Below, piece by piece: positions 5,631-10,588 of a DNA stretch of 10,588 bases; position 1 is the stretch's first letter, and the number at the start of each line of letters is the position of its first letter. This DNA is from Natronohydrobacter sp. (GTDB taxonomy: Bacteria > Pseudomonadota > Alphaproteobacteria > Rhodobacterales > Rhodobacteraceae): contig SKRP01000250.1 of assembly GCA_007118445.1 (NCBI GenBank), positions 1-10,588 on the forward strand. Direction: 5' to 3'. Made by a program: the position numbers and the translations under genes. The notes under the pieces were generated by a model, which did not search any database, was not told the DNA's origin, and saw nothing but the letters and a program-made list of their open reading frames with translations.

Positions 5631-6932
5631 TTACATGAAGCGGTTGACCAGGTTCTCCAGCCGCTCCTGTTTGCCAGAGCGTGGCTGCGGGTCAACCCCG
5701 CGCGCGATCACATCGGCGGTGATGCTGTCGAGGTCTGACGCCAGCATCGCTTGCGCTTCGGGCTGGTCCCACCCGGCATAGCGCGTGGCGCGCGCGGCTT
5801 CCAGACGGCCATCCTCCAGCATGGCGGCAGCGGCTTTCAGCCCGCGCGCGCAGACATCCATCGCGCCTGCATGGGACAGGATCAGGTCTTCGGGGTCCAG
5901 TGACTGGCGGCGCAGCTTGGCGTCGAAATTCGTGCCGCCCGTGGTGAAGCCGCCTGCGCGCAGGATCTCGTAATAGGCCAGTGCCACTTCGGGGGTGTTG
6001 TTGGGGAACTGGTCGGTGTCCCAGCCGGATTGATAGTCGTTGCGGTTCATGTCGATCGAGCCGAACACGCCCAGAGCGGCAGCCGTGGCGATTTCATGCT
6101 CGAAGCTATGCCCTGCAAGGATCGCGTGGCCCTGCTCAAGGTTCAGCTTGACCTCTTTCTCCAGCCCGAAGCGCTGCAGGAAGCCGAACACGGTCGCGGC
6201 GTCATAATCATACTGGTGTTTCGTCGGTTCCTGCGGTTTCGGCTCAATCAGGATCGTGCCCTTGAAGCCGATCTTGTGCTTGTAGTCCACCACCATCGAC
6301 AGGAAGCGGCCCATATGGTCCAGTTCCTTTTTCATGTCGGTGTTCAGCAGCGTCTCATAGCCTTCGCGCCCGCCCCATAGGACGTAGTTTTCGCCATTGA
6401 GCTTCTTGGTCGCATCCATGCAGGTCTTGACCGTTGCCGCTGAGAAGGCGAAGACATCGGGGTCAGGGTTCGTGGCGGCCCCGGCCATGAAGCGGCGGTG
6501 GCTGAACAGGTTCGCCGTGCCCCAGAGCAGTTTTGGCCCGCCTGCTTCCATCTTGGCCGCGAAAACCTCGGTCATCTCTTCCAGATTGCGGGTGTTTTCC
6601 GCGAAATCCGCGCCCTCGGGGCGCATGTCGACATCATGGAAGCAGAAGTAAGGCACCCCCAGAATGCGGAACATGTCAAACGCGACATCGGCTGTCAGTT
6701 TCGCATGCGCCATCGTGTCGCCGAACCAGGGTCGCTGGAAGGTCTGGCCGCCGAACGGATCGCCACCGGGCCAGGCGAAGCTGTGCCAGTAGCAGATGGC
6801 GAAGCGCAGATGATCTTCCATCCGGCGGCCCAGAACGACTTCATCAGGATTGTAGTGGCGGAAAGCGAAATCATCGTCGCTGTCCGGCCCTTGATAGGTG
6901 ATCGCGGGGATGCCTGCGAAGAATTCGGTCAT
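5631..6932 (-). CDS. xylA: Xylose isomerase XylA
   Basis: XylA interconverts D-xylose and D-xylulose in the cytoplasm using two divalent metal ions. The 433-residue protein is a full-length class II enzyme. The ring-opening residues sit in FHDVD (98-102; H99 and D102). Metal and substrate ligands are visible as E230 and K232 in IEPKPQEPTKHQYDYD, E266 and H269 in LNLEQGHAILAGHSFEHE, D294, D305 and D307 in GSIDMNRNDYQSGWDTDQF, and D337 in GGTNFDAKLRR. No expected active-site residue is missing, and spacing tracks the Escherichia coli enzyme with a constant small offset. The ATG at 6932 overlaps the xylB stop as ATGA and is preceded by AAGGA about 6 nt upstream inside xylB. It follows xylB and precedes the redoxin gene, so the catabolic genes lie distal to the transporter genes. 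Confidence 0.97.
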   Translation of the reverse strand: MTEFFAGIPAITYQGPDSDDDFAFRHYNPDEVVLGRRMEDHLRFAICYWHSFAWPGGDPFGGQTFQRPWFGDTMAHAKLTADVAFDMFRILGVPYFCFHDVDMRPEGADFAENTRNLEEMTEVFAAKMEAGGPKLLWGTANLFSHRRFMAGAATNPDPDVFAFSAATVKTCMDATKKLNGENYVLWGGREGYETLLNTDMKKELDHMGRFLSMVVDYKHKIGFKGTILIEPKPQEPTKHQYDYDAATVFGFLQRFGLEKEVKLNLEQGHAILAGHSFEHEIATAAALGVFGSIDMNRNDYQSGWDTDQFPNNTPEVALAYYEILRAGGFTTGGTNFDAKLRRQSLDPEDLILSHAGAMDVCARGLKAAAAMLEDGRLEAARATRYAGWDQPEAQAMLASDLDSITADVIARGVDPQPRSGKQERLENLVNRFM

Positions 6933-8368
6933 GTCAGATCCTTGATGGCAGATTGTGCAGCCTTGAAGCGCTGATGCGCATCAGAAAAGGCCGGGGTGAG
7001 CTTGGGCAGGGGCGTGATTTCCCGCGCGACGGGCGGAAGCGGCATGGCCTCCAGGCTGGCCCCGGTCGCGGCCATCAGGCCAAGCCGGGCCGCGCCAAGG
7101 GCTGCGCCGTAATCGCCTGCCTCGGGGACAAGGATGGGCAGGTCGAACGCTGTGGCCAGTGCCGAAAGCCAGTAATCGGAGCGCGCGCCACCGCCTGCGG
7201 CGATGAGCGTGTCGAGCTTCGTGCCGGTAGCGGCCAGCGCGTCCTGACAATCCTTCAGCGCGAAAACGACGCCTTCGAGCACGGCGCGGGTGGCGGCATC
7301 GCGGTCGGTTGCGTGGTCGAGGCCGATGAAGGCGCCGCGGATGCTGGCGCTGTTCAAGGGCGTGCGCTCGCCGCCCAGATAGGGCAGGAAGAGCGCGCGA
7401 CCGGGGGCTTGCAGCGGGCCGAGATCGGCGGTCAGGTCGCCGGGGGTTGCGCCTGCCACGCGCGCAAACCAGTTCAGCGCGTCGGTGGCGGCAAGGATCA
7501 CGCCCATCTGATGCCAGGTGCCGGGCAGTGCGTGGCAGAAGGTGTGCACAGCCGTTTCCGGGTCTGGTGCGTAACCATCCGTCGCGGCGAACAGAACGCC
7601 CGAGGTGCCGAGGCTGACAAAGCCCTGCCCTCCGCGCGCGACCCCGAGGCCGATGGCAGTGGCAGCATTGTCGCCCGCGCCGCCAGCGACGGGAATGCCG
7701 GGGGTGAGGCCGAACTCGGTCGCAAGCGCGGCGCGCACTCCGCCCGAGGGGGCGGAGCCTTCGACCAGCGCGGGCATGTGGTCGCGCGTCAGGTCCGTGG
7801 CGGCCAGAAGGTCGTCAGACCAGTCACGCGCGCCCACATCCAGCCAGCTTGTGCCTGCGGCGTCTGACATTTCCGCGACATGGTGGCCCGTCAGCCATAG
7901 ACGCAGGTAGTCCTTGGGCAAGAGCACCTTGGCCGCTTGCGCGAACAGGTCGGGTTCATTCCGCGCCATCCAGACCAGTTTTGGCGCGGTAAAGCCCGGA
8001 AAGACGATATTGCCGCTTTGCGCGCGGAAGCGCAGGTCGGCGTCAAGCTCAGTGGCTTCCAGATGCGCGCGGGTGTCGTTCCACAGGATGCAGGGGCGCA
8101 GCACCTTGTCCGAGGCGTCGAGCACGGTTGCCCCATGCATCTGGCCCGACAGACCGATGCCTGCGATTGCGGCCATGTCGATCTGAGTGGCCAGCGCGCG
8201 CAGCACGGATTCACCGGCGGCGATCCAGTCTGCCGGATCCTGCTCGGACCAGCCCGGATGCGGGCGGGCGACCGTCAGGGGCGCGCTGGCTTCGGCCACC
8301 ACCGCGCCGCTTGCGTCGATGACCAGCCCTTTCAGGCCGGATGTGCCAAGATCAAGTCCAAGATACAT
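6929..8368 (-). CDS. xylB: Xylulokinase XylB
   Basis: XylB phosphorylates D-xylulose with ATP to xylulose 5-phosphate, feeding the pentose phosphate pathway. It is a FGGY-family kinase: the N-terminal phosphate-binding MYLGLDLGTSGLKGLV (1-16), GLSGQMHG (72-79), ILWNDTRA (94-101), the catalytic aspartate in GGAGDNAA (D233), a second nucleotide-binding GFVSLGTSG, and the adenosine motif IAAGGGARSDYW. I set the start at the ATG at 8368 rather than the in-frame GTG at 8371. It gives MYLGLDLGTSG, matching the E. coli N-terminus and putting the catalytic residue at 233 as there. It also lies a better distance (7 nt) from AAGG. The ATG shares one base with the xylG stop (TGATG), a termination-reinitiation arrangement; the 3' end overlaps xylA by 4 nt. 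Length, 479 residues, is typical. Confidence 0.96.
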   Translation of the reverse strand: MYLGLDLGTSGLKGLVIDASGAVVAEASAPLTVARPHPGWSEQDPADWIAAGESVLRALATQIDMAAIAGIGLSGQMHGATVLDASDKVLRPCILWNDTRAHLEATELDADLRFRAQSGNIVFPGFTAPKLVWMARNEPDLFAQAAKVLLPKDYLRLWLTGHHVAEMSDAAGTSWLDVGARDWSDDLLAATDLTRDHMPALVEGSAPSGGVRAALATEFGLTPGIPVAGGAGDNAATAIGLGVARGGQGFVSLGTSGVLFAATDGYAPDPETAVHTFCHALPGTWHQMGVILAATDALNWFARVAGATPGDLTADLGPLQAPGRALFLPYLGGERTPLNSASIRGAFIGLDHATDRDAATRAVLEGVVFALKDCQDALAATGTKLDTLIAAGGGARSDYWLSALATAFDLPILVPEAGDYGAALGAARLGLMAATGASLEAMPLPPVAREITPLPKLTPAFSDAHQRFKAAQSAIKDLT

Positions 8369-9114
8369 CACGCGGCCTTTTCTGGCTTCTTGCCCATGAT
8401 GATCATCGACAGGATGTCGTCTTCGGTCACATCCTCGACCCGTTCCGTGCCGATCAACTGCCCGTTTTTCATCACCGATACACGGTCACACAGATCCATC
8501 ATCTCGCGCGTATCGTGGCTGATCAGGAAGATGCCCAGCCCCTGCGCCTTCAGCTCCATGATCAGATCGGCAACCATCTTGGTTTCATGCACGCCCAGGG
8601 CCGCAGTCGGTTCGTCCATGATCAGGATACGCGCATTGAAATAGACCGCGCGCGCAATCGCCACCGATTGCCGTTGACCGCCCGACAGCGCGCTGACCGG
8701 TTCCGCGATCTTGCGGAAATTGGGGTTCAGGCGGGCCATGATCTTGCGGGTCTCGGATTCCATGCGGCTGTCATCAAGGAACCCGAACATGGTGCGCAAT
8801 TCGCGACCCAGAAACAGATTGGCAGGCGCGGGCAGGTTGTCGGCCAGTGCAAGGGTCTGGTGGATCGTCTCGATATTGTAGCTGCGGGCGTCGCGGGGGC
8901 TGTTGATCGTGGCCTTTTTCCCGTCGATCCAGATCTCGCCGCTATCGGCCTTGTAAGCCCCCGAAAGTATCTTGATCAGCGTGGATTTGCCCGCGCCATT
9001 ATGGCCCAGAAGCCCCACGACTTCGCCCGGATAGAGGTCGATCGAGACATCATCGACGGCCTGAATCCCGCCAAAGGCAATCGAGAGGTTGCGGATATCT
9101 ACAAGCGGGGTCAT
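8368..9114 (-). CDS. xylG: Xylose ABC transporter ATP-binding protein XylG (single-domain type)
   Basis: This is the ATPase that powers sugar import through XylH. The 248-residue protein contains one complete ABC domain: Walker A GHNGAGKST (37-45), signature LSGGQRQ (143-149), Walker B ILIMDEPTA (163-171) and the H-loop histidine in ISHD (H200). E. coli XylG has two fused domains (about 510 residues). This one is the half-length form common in alphaproteobacterial pentose/fructose importers and should act as a homodimer. Q86 in TIHQTLAL is a plausible Q-loop glutamine. The ATG at 9114 is 3 nt after the xylH stop with AAGGG about 7 nt upstream. Xylose specificity is inferred from xylA and xylB in the same operon; the sequence alone fits other sugar importers of this family (fructose, ribose). 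Confidence 0.88.
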   Translation of the reverse strand: MTPLVDIRNLSIAFGGIQAVDDVSIDLYPGEVVGLLGHNGAGKSTLIKILSGAYKADSGEIWIDGKKATINSPRDARSYNIETIHQTLALADNLPAPANLFLGRELRTMFGFLDDSRMESETRKIMARLNPNFRKIAEPVSALSGGQRQSVAIARAVYFNARILIMDEPTAALGVHETKMVADLIMELKAQGLGIFLISHDTREMMDLCDRVSVMKNGQLIGTERVEDVTEDDILSMIIMGKKPEKAA

Positions 9115-9117
9115 GTC

Positions 9118-10425
9118 CTAGCCCTTCCCTGTGCGGCGGCGATAGATGATGTCGATCAGCACAGCGAACACCAGCACCGAGCCTACGACAATATTCTGCA
9201 AGGGCGCATCGACACCGACCATGGCCATGCCTGATTGCAGCGACTGCATGATCAGCGCGCCAAGGATCGCGCCATAGATCGTGCCCAGCCCCCCGGCGAG
9301 TGCGGTGCCCCCGATCACAGCCGCTGCGATCACGCGCAACTCATCCAACGTGCCGATATCGTTCGAGTGGTTGGTCAGTCGCGCCGAGGCGACGACCGCT
9401 GAAATTGCGCAGAGCACGCCCATGATGGCGAAAACCTTGACCGTCAGCAGGCGGGTGTTGATGCCCGACAATTCTGCCGCCTGCGGGTTGCCGCCCGCCG
9501 CGAAGATGTAGCGGCCCAGCCGGGTCTTGCGGGCGATGACGGTCATCACGACAGCGACCACGATCAGCAGCAAAACGGAAATGGGCAGGCCGTAAACGGC
9601 GGTATATCCTTCGGGCATGACCTCGCCGCGGGCCTCGAATTCGCGGCGCAGACGGGCAGCGGGGATTTCGTAAGAGTTCAGGATCTTGATGAATCCAAGG
9701 ATGGCCCCGGCAATGATCGCGCCCAGAGCGACTTCGGCCCAGAGCGGTTTGACCGGGAAACCATGGCGCGTCTTGTCGCGGCGTTTGGCCCAGAGGGCCG
9801 CAAGCGCGGCAGCGGTGGCTGCAATGCCCAACACCCAGGACCAGAATTCGCCCAGCGTTCCATTGATGCCGCCAAACATCTGGAAGGTGGGGTCCAGCGG
9901 CCCGATGGTTTGACCGTTCGTCAGATACCAGCCGACATTGCGCCAGACCAGCAGCCCGCCCAGCGTAACGATGAAAGCCGGGATCAGCAGATATCCGGTC
10001 AGATAGCCGTGAAATGCGCCGATCAATGCCCCGGTGATGATGCCCGCGCCGATGGCCAGCCAGGGGATCATCGGATGGCCGAGCGGCAGGCCCAGATATT
10101 GCGGCAGCCATGCAGTCTGCATCATCGCCATCACAGCCGAACAGGTGGCCAGAAGCGCGCCCACGGACAGGTCGATATGGCGGGTAACGATGACGAAAAC
10201 CATGCCCGTGGCCATGATCGCCACGCTGACGGTCTGGATCGTCAGGTTGAAGATATTGCGCGGCGTCAGAAAGCGCCCGTCAGTCAGGATGTTGAACACG
10301 ACCAGCACGGCGATAAAGGCCCCGATCATGCCCAGCAGGCGTGTATCCAGTTCCAGCGCGTCGGTCAGCTTCGGTCGCGCCGGAGCCTTCGCTCCTGCGG
10401 GTCGGGTGGTGTCAGAGGTGCTCAT
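9118..10425 (-). CDS. xylH: Xylose ABC transporter permease XylH
   Basis: XylH is the inner-membrane channel subunit of the sugar importer (BPD_transp_2 / RbsC-like permeases). The 435-residue protein has a hydrophilic N-terminus of about 27 residues followed by many hydrophobic segments, roughly at 30-47, 62-80, 86-102, 121-139, 147-161, 194-212, 230-248, 279-297, 328-346, 365-395 and 411-427. The cytoplasmic coupling motif GRYIFAAGGNPQAAELSGI (304-322) precedes a C-terminal GGTALAGGLGTIYGAILGA (372-390) typical of the family. It is longer than E. coli XylH (393). The extra length includes a charged loop at about 250-275 (EIPAARLRREFEARGEVMPEG) and a basic stretch at 213-221. The ATG at 10425 has AGGA 8 nt upstream. 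It follows xylF and a stem-loop and precedes xylG. Xylose as the substrate is inferred from the operon. Confidence 0.9.
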   Translation of the reverse strand: MSTSDTTRPAGAKAPARPKLTDALELDTRLLGMIGAFIAVLVVFNILTDGRFLTPRNIFNLTIQTVSVAIMATGMVFVIVTRHIDLSVGALLATCSAVMAMMQTAWLPQYLGLPLGHPMIPWLAIGAGIITGALIGAFHGYLTGYLLIPAFIVTLGGLLVWRNVGWYLTNGQTIGPLDPTFQMFGGINGTLGEFWSWVLGIAATAAALAALWAKRRDKTRHGFPVKPLWAEVALGAIIAGAILGFIKILNSYEIPAARLRREFEARGEVMPEGYTAVYGLPISVLLLIVVAVVMTVIARKTRLGRYIFAAGGNPQAAELSGINTRLLTVKVFAIMGVLCAISAVVASARLTNHSNDIGTLDELRVIAAAVIGGTALAGGLGTIYGAILGALIMQSLQSGMAMVGVDAPLQNIVVGSVLVFAVLIDIIYRRRTGKG

Positions 10426-10467
10426 GGGATCTGTCCTGCCAAAGAGGGCGGGCCGCAGCGGGTGCGG

Positions 10468-10499
10468 AAAAGGGGCGGCGGCGTCAGGCCGCGCGCCCC
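10468..10499 (-). terminator. Stem-loop with T-run between xylF and xylH (attenuating terminator or mRNA stabiliser)
   Basis: On the minus strand GGGGC (10499-10495) and GCGGC (10492-10488) pair with GCCGC (10482-10478) and GCCCC (10476-10472). A small 2x1 internal loop separates the two 5-bp stems and a 5-nt loop CTGAC closes the hairpin. TTTT (10471-10468) follows directly. It begins about 18 nt after the xylF stop. A partial terminator here would give more binding protein than membrane subunits, as commonly seen after periplasmic binding-protein genes. The short T-run suggests incomplete termination. Confidence 0.65.
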
Positions 10500-10516
10500 G
10501 GTTCAGTCTTGTCGGG

Positions 10517-10588
10517 TCAGTTGCAGGGTGCAGGACCTGCGCTCACGCCCTGGCACAGGGCTTCCTGGCTGATCCAGCCTGCATCGAC
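10517..10588 (-). CDS. xylF: Xylose ABC transporter substrate-binding protein XylF, C-terminal 23 residues (gene runs off the window end)
   Basis: An open frame enters from the window edge and ends at TGA (10519-10517), encoding VDAGWISQEALCQGVSAGPAPCN. A tail with a WIS...LCQG pattern and two cysteines resembles the C-termini of periplasmic sugar-binding proteins, and this is the expected position for xylF, upstream of xylH and xylG. The product would be the periplasmic xylose receptor. With only 23 residues visible, the assignment rests mainly on operon position, and the sugar on xylA and xylB downstream. The stop is 91 nt from the xylH start, and the stem-loop at 10468-10499 lies between. 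Confidence 0.7.
   Translation of the reverse strand, partial: VDAGWISQEALCQGVSAGPAPCN

Noticed and set aside
6953..7867. A 304-codon plus-strand open frame over xylB
   Set aside because: Shadow of xylB; Gly/Ala/Arg-rich with no domain signature, whereas the minus strand encodes a complete xylulokinase.
8341..9234. A 297-codon plus-strand open frame over xylG
   Set aside because: Antisense shadow of xylG; the minus strand carries intact Walker A, signature, Walker B and H-loop motifs.
1..10588. CRISPR arrays, tRNA or rRNA genes, insertion sequences or phage genes
   Set aside because: No regularly spaced repeats, structural RNA signatures, transposase motifs or terminal inverted repeats were seen on either strand.

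Overview
The window comes from a GC-rich anoxygenic phototroph, most likely an alphaproteobacterium of the Rhodobacterales (Rhodobacter/Roseobacter relatives). The main evidence is the gene order crtC-crtD <divergent> crtE-crtF-bchC, the spheroidene-type carotenoid enzymes, and tandem TGT-N12-ACA operators of the PpsR/CrtJ type. Genus cannot be decided from the sequence. Nearly every base is accounted for: the longest non-coding stretches are about 130 nt (crtF to bchC), 94 nt (crtE to crtD), 91 nt (xylF to xylH) and 47 nt (after crtC). The first two and the last hold recognisable control elements.

Positions 1 to about 5016 are one edge of a photosynthesis gene cluster. On the minus strand run crtE (GGPP synthase), crtF (O-methyltransferase) and the first 136 codons of bchC (bacteriochlorophyllide dehydrogenase), which continues out of the window. 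On the plus strand, diverging from crtE, are crtD (3,4-desaturase) and crtC (1,2-hydratase). CrtE supplies the C20 precursor. CrtC, CrtD and CrtF then carry out hydration, desaturation and O-methylation of neurosporene-type carotenes on the way to spheroidene. CrtB, CrtI and CrtA, which would complete the pathway, are not in the window. Two pairs of PpsR/CrtJ palindromes, one pair in the crtE/crtD divergent region and one over a sigma-70-like bchC promoter, suggest coordinated aerobic and light repression.

Positions 5064 to 10588 hold a D-xylose uptake and catabolism operon, all on the minus strand and convergent with crtC. The transcription order is xylF (only the last 23 codons are present), a stem-loop with a T-run, xylH (permease), xylG (ATPase), xylB (xylulokinase), xylA (xylose isomerase), and a thioredoxin-fold 'redoxin' whose ribosome-binding site directly abuts the xylA stop codon. 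Junctions are tight or overlapping (3 nt, TGATG, ATGA, 9 nt), so these genes are probably co-transcribed and translationally coupled. The operon imports xylose and converts it to xylulose 5-phosphate.

I did not find a clearly new system. The points most worth a second look are the overprinted crtD/crtC junction, the two operator pairs with different spacings (8 and 6 bp), the abrupt photosynthesis-cluster/xylose-operon boundary marked by a strong palindrome, and the peroxiredoxin-like gene attached to a sugar operon.
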